Shown here: positions 8,664 to 17,374 of the stretch, in pieces
How the letters are laid out: each line of letters begins with the position of its first letter
How positions within the stretch are numbered: position 1 is the first letter of the stretch
NCBI GenBank assembly: GCA_016704325.1
Contig: JADJAG010000001.1
Coordinates: 513,636-577,635, forward strand
From: Chitinophagaceae bacterium
Lineage (GTDB): Bacteria > Bacteroidota > Bacteroidia > Chitinophagales > UBA10324
Reading direction: 5' to 3'
DNA: 64,000 nucleotides
Notes under the pieces: generated by a model
Database searches by the model: none
What the model saw: only the letters and a program-made list of their open reading frames with translations
Told to the model about the DNA's origin: nothing
Position numbers and translations under genes: made by a program

Positions 8664-10361
8664 ATGAAATTCAGTGAGATAAATTACAAACGGCCTGAAC
8701 TCGATCATACCAGGCAACAGATCAATAGCCTCCTTGACGCTTTTAGCAGTTCCAGCGCTACAACTGAACAGATTGCGCTAATCGAAAAAATATACGAAGC
8801 GCGTGCTCATTTTGAAACGATGAGCAATGTGGCCAACATCCGTCACACAATAGATACCAGCGATCCGTTTTTTGAAAAGGAACAGGAATACTTCGACAAC
8901 TCTTATCCGATGTACCTGGAACTGGTTTCAGCATTTTATAATAAACTATTGTCATCGCCTTTCCGGAAAGAACTGGAAGCACATTTCGGGAAGCAACTAT
9001 TTGAGATAGCAAGGTTGACCCTGAAAATATTTTCTCCTGCCATTATTGAAGACCTTCAAAGAGAAAATGAACTGACTTCGGCTTATACCAAATTGATTGC
9101 CGGAGCAGAGATTGATTTCGATGGAAAAAAACTCAACATCAGCGGTATGGTTCCCTATAAACTGTCCACTGACAGAACGATACGCAAAACCGCTCATGAA
9201 AAGACAGATGCATTCTTTAAAGCAAATGCAGGCGAATTAGACCGTATATTCGATGACTTGGTAAAAGTGCGACACCTGATAGCGAAAAAACTCGGTTTCG
9301 ATAATTTTGTAACCGTTGGTTATATGCGCATGTGCCGTACTGATTATGATGCCCATATGGTGAAAGGCTTTCGCAAAGCCGTAGAGGAGAAAGTAGTGCC
9401 TCTAATTACTGTACTCAAACAACGCCAGGCTAAAAGACTTGGATTGGATAGCCTGCTCTATTACGATGAGTTGCTCGACTACCGTTCCGGTAATGCAAAG
9501 CCAAACGGAACACCGGAATGGATCGTGGAAAATGCACAAAAAATGTACTCAGAACTTTCACCGGAAACAGGCGAATTTTTCAGGTTCATGATTGATAATG
9601 AACTGATGGACCTGGTGAATAAGCCGAACAAAGCAGGCGGCGGTTATTGTACCTTCCTGAGCGAAACACGAAGCCCTTTTATTTTTTCAAATTTTAACGG
9701 TACCTCCGGAGATATTGATGTGCTCACCCATGAGGCAGGGCATGCATTTCAAACCTATTGCAGCCGCCACCTTGGGCTGGAAGAATATTATTTTCCCACC
9801 AGCGAAGCAGCCGAAATCCATTCAATGAGCATGGAATTTCTAACCTGGCCGTGGATGCATCTGTTCTTTAACGGGCAGACAGAAAAATACCAGTTCGCTC
9901 ATATGAGCCATTCGTTGATTTTTCTTCCTTATGGTGTTGCTGTGGATGAGTTTCAGCACCATATCTATGAACATCCGGAACTTACCCCCGGAGAAAGAAA
10001 TGCATTCTGGCGTTCTTTAGAAAAAAAATACCTTCCACATCGTCAATATGAAGACAATGAATTTTTAGAAGGAGGCGGATTCTGGCAACGGCAAGCTCAT
10101 ATTTATAAGCACCCATTCTATTACATAGATTATACCCTTGCACAAATTTGTGCCTTTCAATTCTGGATTAAATCCAATGAAGACAGGGTTGCAGCGATGA
10201 AGGATTATATCAGGCTATGTAATGAAGGGGGCAGCAAGTCATTCCTTGAACTGGTAAAAATTGCAGCACTTCAATCCCCTTTTGAAGAAGCCACCATTAC
10301 GAATACTATCAATGTAGTAAAGAACTGGCTGGAAAATATTGATGATAAGGCTTTGAACTGA
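8664..10361 (+). CDS. M3 family oligoendopeptidase
   Basis: This 565-aa cytoplasmic zinc metallopeptidase of the M3 (thimet/PepF) family degrades oligopeptides. The zinc motif is HEAGHAFQTY at about residues 355-364, with the third ligand Glu in TSEAAEIHSMSMEF, and the substrate-binding region GGGYCTFLSETRSPFIF upstream. Late in the protein, HIYKHPFYYIDYTLAQI is typical. There is no signal peptide. Start MKFSEINYKRPEL at 8664 is used; MTMKFSE two codons earlier is equivalent. Confidence 0.92.
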   Translation: MKFSEINYKRPELDHTRQQINSLLDAFSSSSATTEQIALIEKIYEARAHFETMSNVANIRHTIDTSDPFFEKEQEYFDNSYPMYLELVSAFYNKLLSSPFRKELEAHFGKQLFEIARLTLKIFSPAIIEDLQRENELTSAYTKLIAGAEIDFDGKKLNISGMVPYKLSTDRTIRKTAHEKTDAFFKANAGELDRIFDDLVKVRHLIAKKLGFDNFVTVGYMRMCRTDYDAHMVKGFRKAVEEKVVPLITVLKQRQAKRLGLDSLLYYDELLDYRSGNAKPNGTPEWIVENAQKMYSELSPETGEFFRFMIDNELMDLVNKPNKAGGGYCTFLSETRSPFIFSNFNGTSGDIDVLTHEAGHAFQTYCSRHLGLEEYYFPTSEAAEIHSMSMEFLTWPWMHLFFNGQTEKYQFAHMSHSLIFLPYGVAVDEFQHHIYEHPELTPGERNAFWRSLEKKYLPHRQYEDNEFLEGGGFWQRQAHIYKHPFYYIDYTLAQICAFQFWIKSNEDRVAAMKDYIRLCNEGGSKSFLELVKIAALQSPFEEATITNTINVVKNWLENIDDKALN

Positions 10362-10557
10362 AGAAACTGCATGAGCCTCCCGGTACGTAGCCTGCTTCAG
10401 CCTTATTGTCGCCCTGACACTTAGATTGTTTCAATTCGAAAGGTTCAAAGAAAGCTGGTGTGTATCCAGCGTTACGTTTTCCAATTGCTGGCAGGAATCC
10501 AGTATTATTTTTCAATTTGCCAGCCTTGGTTTACCTTTGCCGAAAATTTTAAGGTTT

Positions 10558-11406
10558 ATGATCAAAAAAATACTGCTCCTATCATTTATATCCATAGTAA
10601 CATTTGGTATAGTAAGCTCTACAATGAACAGTGCGCACAGCAATGGTTCAGGAGCACCTACGGGAAATACCGGTTCACCTGCAGATAATAAAACATGTGC
10701 ACAAACAAGCTGCCACCCCGGCCCTGCAACAGCAATAGCAGGTGCAATAACATCAGACGTACCTGCATCAGGATATGTTCCCGGCAACACCTATACAATA
10801 ACAGCGACTGTTTCAGACCCAAGTTTGGTTAAATTTGGATTCCAGATTTCTCCTCAAAACACTACCGGAACCTTGTTGGGTACCATGGCCCTTCTAAATA
10901 CCACAACTACCAAGTTTACCAGTGCTTCTTCAAAATATATCACGCATAAAAGTACAGGCACCTCCTTCCCTTCACATACTGCCAGTTGGAGTTTCTCGTG
11001 GACAGCACCGGTAAGTGGTACGGGTGCAGTAACTTTTTACGGAGCTTTTAATTTTACCAACAATAATGAAGATGAAAGCGGAGATCAAATCCGTACTTCT
11101 ACGCTTACCATACAGGAAGATTTCGGTGTTGGCATTAACGATGCAAAAGATTTAGTTGCCCTGCAACTTTACCCGAATCCTGCAACAGATAATATTCAGC
11201 TGAGTTATTCACTTAACAGTACACAGCGTGTTGTTATTTCTCTTTATAACTTATCAGGAAGTAAGATTACTGAACTTGTAAATGAAACACAACAAGCGGG
11301 TAATTATAATGCAGCTTATTCATTAAGTGATTATTCAACCGGTGTTTACATGATTGTCTTAAAAACCGGCGAGCAAACACTAACAAGAAAAGTCGTGAAG
11401 CTTTAG
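10558..11406 (+). CDS. Secreted choice-of-anchor V domain protein with T9SS sorting tail
   Basis: This 282-aa secreted protein has a signal peptide (MIKKILLLSFISIVTFGIVSS). A choice-of-anchor V type domain follows at about residues 25-190, with the early motif KTCAQTSCHPGPA. The closing type A T9SS domain begins LYPNPATDNIQLSYS and ends GVYMIVLKTGEQTLTRKVVKL. The Cys pair plus His resembles a haem-binding motif, but its spacing (C-x4-C-H) is not canonical. The protein would be exported and attached or released by T9SS. Function is unknown. A -7-like box TACCTTTG lies at 10532-10539. Confidence 0.82.
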   Translation: MIKKILLLSFISIVTFGIVSSTMNSAHSNGSGAPTGNTGSPADNKTCAQTSCHPGPATAIAGAITSDVPASGYVPGNTYTITATVSDPSLVKFGFQISPQNTTGTLLGTMALLNTTTTKFTSASSKYITHKSTGTSFPSHTASWSFSWTAPVSGTGAVTFYGAFNFTNNNEDESGDQIRTSTLTIQEDFGVGINDAKDLVALQLYPNPATDNIQLSYSLNSTQRVVISLYNLSGSKITELVNETQQAGNYNAAYSLSDYSTGVYMIVLKTGEQTLTRKVVKL

Positions 11407-11466
11407 AAACTTCACACAGCCTTTTTATTGTTTGAATTGGGCATTGAGTGTTGGATCTTGAAAAAT

Positions 11467-11525
11467 CTCAATACTCATTACTCAATACTCATTACTCAAT
11501 ACTCATTACTCAATACTCATTACTC
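11467..11525. repeat. 15-bp tandem repeat, about four units
   Basis: Four units of CAATACTCATTACT- type sequence run without spacers. Similar TACTCAATACTCA strings occur inside the family 1 elements, so this may be an expanded fragment of one. It lies between the ends of two convergent genes. Confidence 0.6.
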
Positions 11526-11565
11526 AGTTGTAAGACCCCCTTTTTAAAAATTCAGCAAGCTCCAT

Positions 11566-12807
11566 TTAATAAAGCATGCTCAATGGATTCTCCAGGAAGG
11601 ATTTAAAAGTCTGCAGGAATCTTGCACCGGTTGCGCCATCAACTACACGATGATCGCAGGATAAGGTTACCGTCAATACCGAGGCAATTTTTATTTCTTC
11701 GTTAATGACAGCAGGCACTTTCTTTAATTTGCCAATAGCCATGATGCAGGCATCCGGCGGATTGATAATGGCGGTAAACTCATCAATGTCCATCATCCCC
11801 AGGTTGGAGATTGTAAAGGTATTTCCCTGCATCTCATCCGGCTGCAGTTTCTTCTCTTTAGCTTTTGCAGAAAATGACTTTGCTTCAGCACTGATCTGCG
11901 ACAAAGATTTCTGGTCAGCAAATTTAATAACCGGCACCAACAGTCCCTCTTCCACTGCTACGGCCATGCCGATGTGAATATGGTGGTTGTAGCGAATCTT
12001 CTCTGTAAGCCAGCTAGAGTTTACCTTCGGATGCTGTTTCAATGCAAGGGCAACAGCTTTTATCACAATATCGTTATAGGAAATTTTCTTATCTGGAAAC
12101 CGGAGGTTCAATGCCTCGCGCGCAGATACGCAACGATCCATATTAATCTCCATGGTCAGATAAAAATGCGGAGCACCGAATTTACTTTCCGCTAACCTCC
12201 GGGCTATTGTCTTGCGCATTTGCGACACCGGTATTTCTTCATAGGACTCCTCGCCTGCAGTAAAAGTCTTTATTCCTTTACCAGCAGATCCATCTGAAGT
12301 GGTTAGAAAATTCTCCACATCACGCTTTACAATTCTGCCCTCGTCGCCGGAGCCTTTGATTGCATCGATTGAAACACCTGACTCACTCGCAATTTTCTTT
12401 GCCAGTGGAGAAGCTTTTATCCTGCCCGATTCCCTGGATGTTACTTCAGTAGTTGCCGGAACCACAACTTCTTCTTTAGTGGGTGGAGCCTGCTGTTTAT
12501 TTTTAGCAATTACTTCAGTTGTAACATTTTTACTATTTGATGATTCTAACAAAGATTTATAATCTTCCCCTTCTTTCCCTAAAATAGCAATTACTTCATC
12601 CACTTTTACTGATTGCCCCTTATCCGGCCCGATATACAATAAAACGCCTTCCTGGAAGCTTTCAAATTCCATAACAGCTTTGTCGGTTTCGATTTCGGCC
12701 AGCAGCTCGCCGGATTTAATCTTGTCTCCTACCTTTTTGTGCCAGGCAACGATTACACCTTCTGTCATCGTATCGCTCATCTTGGGCATGCGTACTACAT
12801 CAGCCAT
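11566..12807 (-). CDS. pdhC: Dihydrolipoamide acetyltransferase, E2 of pyruvate dehydrogenase complex
   Basis: This 413-aa E2 subunit transfers the acetyl group from lipoate to CoA. The domains are in classical order. First is one lipoyl domain with the modified Lys in EIETDKAVMEFES (about residue 43). An Ala/Pro/Thr-rich linker follows, then a peripheral subunit-binding domain (RIKASPLAKKIASESGV and GSGDEGRIVKRDV), then the catalytic domain ending with DHRVVDGATGARFL. The segment VVRMPKMSDTMTEG at the N-terminus is typical of pyruvate rather than branched-chain E2. The start is ATG at 12807. E1 and E3 are not in the window. Confidence 0.92.
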   Translation of the reverse strand: MADVVRMPKMSDTMTEGVIVAWHKKVGDKIKSGELLAEIETDKAVMEFESFQEGVLLYIGPDKGQSVKVDEVIAILGKEGEDYKSLLESSNSKNVTTEVIAKNKQQAPPTKEEVVVPATTEVTSRESGRIKASPLAKKIASESGVSIDAIKGSGDEGRIVKRDVENFLTTSDGSAGKGIKTFTAGEESYEEIPVSQMRKTIARRLAESKFGAPHFYLTMEINMDRCVSAREALNLRFPDKKISYNDIVIKAVALALKQHPKVNSSWLTEKIRYNHHIHIGMAVAVEEGLLVPVIKFADQKSLSQISAEAKSFSAKAKEKKLQPDEMQGNTFTISNLGMMDIDEFTAIINPPDACIMAIGKLKKVPAVINEEIKIASVLTVTLSCDHRVVDGATGARFLQTFKSFLENPLSMLY

Positions 12808-12990
12808 AATAACTTTTACTTTAGTTTGCCAAAAATAGGAAAAAGCAGGTCTCGTTGCATAAAACATGGTGTTGATCGTGTCATCTGCTATTCCTATGCT
12901 TTTTGTTATTTCGCTCTCCGGGGAATAATGCCATAATTCATACTTTGCTTCAACGTATCCTCTAAAAAAATATCCTGCAGTAGACTTCCA

Positions 12991-14775
12991 TTAATAGTCC
13001 AGTTCCAGCTTCAGCCGATCCTTGAGCTCCTGAAGTTTAGGATTTTTCTGCACCATGTGGTTAAACTTCTCACCAGTGGTATAAGGTTTCCTGGACGATT
13101 CTGCCCTTGATTTTTGCTTGTCGACCTGTATCACCAGGTCAATGGCTTTTTTGTCTAACTCCTTTTTAAGGAAATAATACATCTCTTCCCTTTCTCCATT
13201 CAGTGTGCTCAGGTATGATTCTGTTCCAACACGAATGAGTACGGTCTTGTTACCCACTATCTCCGGAGGAAATGCTTCAAGAATCTTTAAAATAACCTGC
13301 TTCTTCTCTTCTTCAATAATTTTCAGATAACTCTTCCAAACCTGTTGAAACGCGTATTTATCAATCTCATCGAACACCGCTTCATCTGTTTTCTGCAGTT
13401 GATCCTGCACGACCTCTTCAGTTGGTTTCTCTAATAGCTCTTTCTTAAGACTGTCTAAAGATGTCAGCCTGACTCCGGCACCACGGCCGGCAGTTTTCCG
13501 AGGCGCACTTTTTTCTTCCGCTTGTGTTGTTGTTGTTGATCCGGTAGTTGACTGGATAACAGGTTCTTTTGTTACGACCGGCAAATCCGCTGACTTTTCT
13601 GTTCTTGCGGGTGAAATAGGTTCACCTTCTTTCAGGGATTTTTTTTTTAATCCGGATACCGGTTCTTTAGAGAGTTCAATAGCGTGGGGAAGATGGCAAA
13701 GCTTAATCAATACCAGTTCCACACAAAGGCGCTTGTTTTTGCTGGCTTTGTATTGAAATTCCGATTCATTTAGTAAAGCCAGACCTGAAACGAGAAAAGA
13801 TGCAGGTGTATATGCAGCTTGTTGTGTATACCGCTTTCTGATACCCTCTGAAAAATCCATCAAAACCTGTGTTGAATCATCCTTTGCCACTAATAAATCA
13901 CGGAAATGATCCGACAACCCACTAAGGAAATTTTCTCCATCAAATCCTTTTTGAAGAATAGTGTTGAAGGTAAGCAGTGAAACAGAGGTATCCGCAGCAA
14001 GAAATGCATCCGTCAGTTTGAAAAAATAATCATAATCCAGCACGTTCAGGTTCTCCACTACCGTTGCATACTCTATTTTATGGTTGGCAAAGATGCTGAT
14101 CCGGTCGAACATGGAAAGTGCATCACGCAATGCGCCATCAGCCTTCTGGGCAATAATATGTAAGGCATCTGCTTCTGCTTCAATATTTTCTTTTTTCGCT
14201 ATGCCCTGTAAGTGGAGCACCATGTCTTCCGTTTTGATTCTGTTGAAATCAAATATCTGGCAACGGGAAAGAATGGTCGGAATAATCTTGTGCTTTTCGG
14301 TGGTAGCCAGAATAAATATGGCATATGGTGGCGGTTCCTCCAGCGTCTTCAAAAAGGCATTGAAGGCAGCCTGTGACAACATGTGTACTTCATCAATAAT
14401 ATAGATCTTCTTTTTACCAGTCTGTGGCGCAAACCGAACCTGCTCGATGAGCGTCCTGATATCCTCCACAGAATTATTGGAAGCGGCATCCAATTCATGA
14501 ATATTGAATGAAGCATTGTGATTAAATGCTTCACAGGCAGCACAGGTATTGCATGGTTCGAAATCGGCGGTTATCTGCTCGCAGTTAACCGCTTTGGCAA
14601 GAATACGCGCACAGGTAGTTTTGCCAACGCCACGAGGACCACAAAACAGGAAAGCCTGCGCAAGCTGACCTGTACGAATAGCATTTTTCAATGTATTGGT
14701 AACCTGGGGTTGTCCAATTACATCTTCAAATCGTGCAGGTCTGTACTTCCGGGCTGATACAATGAAATTTTCCAT
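12991..14775 (-). CDS. dnaX: DNA polymerase III subunit gamma/tau
   Basis: This 594-aa AAA+ clamp-loader subunit has the N-terminal VSARKYRPARFEDVIGQ, Walker A GPRGVGKTT, a zinc module of four Cys (CEQ...CNTCAAC), Walker B IYIIDEVHML, and sensor/arginine-finger SRC in ILSRCQIFDF. The C-terminal third is variable and Lys/Glu-rich, as usual for the tau part. The start at 14775 (MENFIVSARKYRP) is chosen because the in-frame upstream extension is not conserved-looking. It lies upstream of pdhC on the same strand with a 183-bp gap, so they are probably separate units. Confidence 0.95.
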   Translation of the reverse strand: MENFIVSARKYRPARFEDVIGQPQVTNTLKNAIRTGQLAQAFLFCGPRGVGKTTCARILAKAVNCEQITADFEPCNTCAACEAFNHNASFNIHELDAASNNSVEDIRTLIEQVRFAPQTGKKKIYIIDEVHMLSQAAFNAFLKTLEEPPPYAIFILATTEKHKIIPTILSRCQIFDFNRIKTEDMVLHLQGIAKKENIEAEADALHIIAQKADGALRDALSMFDRISIFANHKIEYATVVENLNVLDYDYFFKLTDAFLAADTSVSLLTFNTILQKGFDGENFLSGLSDHFRDLLVAKDDSTQVLMDFSEGIRKRYTQQAAYTPASFLVSGLALLNESEFQYKASKNKRLCVELVLIKLCHLPHAIELSKEPVSGLKKKSLKEGEPISPARTEKSADLPVVTKEPVIQSTTGSTTTTQAEEKSAPRKTAGRGAGVRLTSLDSLKKELLEKPTEEVVQDQLQKTDEAVFDEIDKYAFQQVWKSYLKIIEEEKKQVILKILEAFPPEIVGNKTVLIRVGTESYLSTLNGEREEMYYFLKKELDKKAIDLVIQVDKQKSRAESSRKPYTTGEKFNHMVQKNPKLQELKDRLKLELDY

Positions 14776-14855
14776 CGCTGAGCTACAAATATATTCTATC
14801 CAAACTAAAAGGGAACAAGAAAAAATGTCAGTAAAAGCAGGTATGCAGGTAATAG

Positions 14856-15218
14856 CTACCTGTTGCTTTTTGCAATACCCTCCAAAATAGAATTGATCAA
14901 AGCAAGTATTACAGAAAATAAAAGCGCCCACCAAAATCCATCCACCAGGAAGCCGGGAACAATTTTGCTGGCCAGCAAAATAACACATGCATTAATAACC
15001 AATAGAAATAAGCCAAGCGTAATAAACGTAACAGGCAGTGTAAGAATGACCATGATGGGTTTGATCACGGCATCAAGCAGTGCCAGCACAGCAGCTACGA
15101 TTACTGCACCCAGCATGCCATCCACTTTAACTCCCGGAAGCAGGTAAGCAGTAATCAATACTGCAAGGCCGCTTACCAATATGCGCGCAAAAAAATTAAG
15201 GTATCTGTCTTTTTCCAA
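14856..15218 (-). CDS. Phage holin family (superfamily IV-like) four-TM membrane protein
   Basis: This 120-aa protein has four hydrophobic segments: FFARILVSGLAVLITAYLLP, MLGAVIVAAVLALLDAVI, LTLPVTFITLGLFLLVINAC and GFWWALLFSVILALINSILE. The pattern IKPIMVILTLPVTFITLGLF is the hallmark of the bacterial 4-TM phage-holin-like family (DUF360/YvlD-like). These are chromosomal membrane proteins of unknown function, and no other phage genes are nearby. Confidence 0.82.
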   Translation of the reverse strand: MEKDRYLNFFARILVSGLAVLITAYLLPGVKVDGMLGAVIVAAVLALLDAVIKPIMVILTLPVTFITLGLFLLVINACVILLASKIVPGFLVDGFWWALLFSVILALINSILEGIAKSNR

Positions 15219-15356
15219 TTATATCAATTTGTTTTAACCGGAATTACTTCGATTAAATCAACTGCATTCTGATTCTGAATAAATGTACCCCTCATTTTCT
15301 TCGTGAACAAACTTGAGATTACGTATAAAAATAACCGGATCTCCTCCATTGCCCGG

Positions 15357-15866
15357 TCAATCTTCGGCATCCTTAAAGTACAATTTAGGAAATTCAAAAA
15401 AATCCAGTTTGCCATTGCCGGAAGCTACCTCCTGCCAACTGTCAAATGGAAAACTGATTGCACAAATTCCACAAGTGGGCACATTGTCGATGCCGGCATT
15501 GCATAAAAAATTAGTGAAGCTGGTAATTCCCGGATTATGGCCAAATAAGCAAACCACAGAATTTTTGTCTGGTAACTGCTTTACAATTTCTATAAGCTCC
15601 TCCAGTTCTGCCAGGTAGAGCCCTTTATCCTGTATGATGTGATCTTTCTTATATCCTAATTCCTTTGCGAAAATTTTAGCTGTCAACAATGCTCTTGTCG
15701 CGGTGCTTGTGATGATCAGGTCAGTTGTTATGTGCTTCTTCTTTAAGACCGTTGCCATAAAAGGGGCATCATGTTCGCCGCGCTTATTAAGCGTGCGATC
15801 ATGGTCATCGAGGCGTGTATCCTTCCAGCTTGATTTAGCATGCCGGATTAATAATAGCAGTTTCAT
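15357..15866 (-). CDS. sixA: SixA-type histidine phosphatase
   Basis: This 169-aa member of the histidine phosphatase (phosphoglycerate mutase-like) superfamily has the catalytic LLIRHAKSSW at residues 4-13, and later the second His in LFGHNPGIT. SixA removes phosphate from phosphohistidine, for example on HPt domains, though substrates in this phylum are not established. It begins 2 bp after the stop of the HD-PycTM gene, so the two are almost surely co-transcribed. That pairs a phosphatase with a putative nucleotide hydrolase/effector. Confidence 0.9.
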   Translation of the reverse strand: MKLLLLIRHAKSSWKDTRLDDHDRTLNKRGEHDAPFMATVLKKKHITTDLIITSTATRALLTAKIFAKELGYKKDHIIQDKGLYLAELEELIEIVKQLPDKNSVVCLFGHNPGITSFTNFLCNAGIDNVPTCGICAISFPFDSWQEVASGNGKLDFFEFPKLYFKDAED

Positions 15867-15868
15867 GA

Positions 15869-17122
15869 TTAATATTGATAATTGCCAACAGTTTGCTGCG
15901 GCAGGTATAAAAAGTTGTACCAGTAACTAAAAGCAAAAGAAAGCACAGAAATAATAATTCCCCACATAAAAACAGTATAAGCAATTCTGATCAGAAAATA
16001 TTTTCTTCCTAAAACTTTGCCAAGAAAATACAAATCCCTGATTAGGCTGCCGTACAGAAATTCACGATCTTTCATCATTTCCATGAAGCCCCAACTGAAA
16101 TCATTCATTTCCATTTTATGAAAATTGCCAAAAAACAAGAGGTTGGCACGCTTGTTTTCCACATCTTCTCTTGTGGTGTTCCCTTTGGTCAGTTTCGGCC
16201 GTGTAGACAGAATCGCGAAAATGATAGAGATCAGGCAAACAAACATCAGGATAGCTGTTGGAATCACCAGGAAGAAGTTTGTTTGCACATCCAGTTTTGA
16301 AACCATATTGGCCAAAGCAAAAGAAAGGATAATGCCATTAATTGACAACAGGAAATTCGCTTTGTCATCAGCCATTTTGGAAAGATTCATATGATTGTTT
16401 ACCGTCAGCCGGAAAACCGTTTCAATGCCTCGATCAGGACGATTTTCTTTATTCGCCTTTTCAGATTCCTTACTTATTTTCTTCAGCTTCTGGTTATCTT
16501 CTTCCTTTTCCAGTTTCTGAAGCATACTTCTCAATTCCAGCACATGGCTGTTCTTTCTTTTCTCAAATGCGAGGTAACAGAATGGTGTATGATACTTATG
16601 ATGGGTTAGGAAATCAATCTCTGATTTAATCCATTCAATGTTTTCATATTTTTTGTTTAAAACGAGTTCATGCTCCTGGCGAAGCAGGTTGGCATTGTCG
16701 AAATACTTCTTGCTGGCAATGCCTGACAAGTCTGCATCACAAAGCACATACTCGAGCAGGTTTGTTGGCCGCTGCGGATATCTTGAAGCATCAATGCACC
16801 CTACAATCCTGGCAATCTTTTCAGCAGGATATAGATTTTCGGATAAGAAGCGTGTGGCAATCTCTTTGCTCTTGTCCTCATGACCATCATAGGTTTCTGT
16901 AAATCCGATATCATGGAACCAGGCAGCAAGTACCACCAGCTCTGTTTCTTCTTTGGAAAGCTCTATGCCTTCTGCAATCTCCAGAACAGCATCTACTACT
17001 TCTACTGTATGGCTGTAATTGTGATAGATATAACTGGCCGGCAGCTTTTCACGCAGCAAATTGAAAACATAGTCGGCAGCCTTTTGAACTATTGGTGATG
17101 GTTTCTTCATATCGCACTTCAA
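15869..17122 (-). CDS. HD-domain phosphohydrolase fused to Pycsar-type (PycTM/DUF5706) membrane effector
   Basis: This 417-aa two-part protein starts with a metal-dependent HD domain at residues 10-190. It has H34/H38 in YIYHNYSH, the HD dyad H70-D71 in AAWFHDIGF, and D129/D131 in LCDADLSGI. A charged predicted coiled coil follows at 195-230. Residues 235-405 match the Pycsar TM effector pattern, opening with VNNHMNLSKMADDKANFLLS, with three hydrophobic helices at about 255-275, 283-305 and 378-403. Known PycTM effectors damage the membrane on sensing cCMP or cUMP. The HD part might hydrolyse the signal, which is inference. No cyclase gene is adjacent. M5 (17110) is an alternative start. sixA follows at 2 bp. 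Confidence 0.85.
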   Translation of the reverse strand: MKCDMKKPSPIVQKAADYVFNLLREKLPASYIYHNYSHTVEVVDAVLEIAEGIELSKEETELVVLAAWFHDIGFTETYDGHEDKSKEIATRFLSENLYPAEKIARIVGCIDASRYPQRPTNLLEYVLCDADLSGIASKKYFDNANLLRQEHELVLNKKYENIEWIKSEIDFLTHHKYHTPFCYLAFEKRKNSHVLELRSMLQKLEKEEDNQKLKKISKESEKANKENRPDRGIETVFRLTVNNHMNLSKMADDKANFLLSINGIILSFALANMVSKLDVQTNFFLVIPTAILMFVCLISIIFAILSTRPKLTKGNTTREDVENKRANLLFFGNFHKMEMNDFSWGFMEMMKDREFLYGSLIRDLYFLGKVLGRKYFLIRIAYTVFMWGIIISVLSFAFSYWYNFLYLPQQTVGNYQY

Positions 17123-17374
17123 TGGCCCAAAATTAACTTTTGTTGTTTAAGAATATAACAAATCAGCAGCCTGATTTTCATCATGGATTAATGGCTATCA
17201 GGCTTATTGCATTCATCCTAAAGGGGGACTACGCATATTTCAAGCACCTGGTATCGTTAACCCGGGTGATTCCAATGATCAATTATCATTACAAGGCTAA
17301 AAATGCCGGCTCAAAAATCATAATTCCATTAATTTCACAATTCTCATTGCATCACCAAATCACGATCCGTCCCT

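Noticed and set aside
11467..11525. Short regular repeats considered as a CRISPR array
   Set aside because: Units follow each other without spacers; it is a simple tandem repeat. No cas genes and no CRISPR array were seen in the window.
14856..15218. Holin-like gene as a sign of prophage
   Set aside because: This family is a common chromosomal membrane protein, and no other phage gene is nearby.
15224..15415. 63-codon minus-strand frame overlapping the end of sixA
   Set aside because: It overlaps sixA in another frame, and the part outside is too short and without features.
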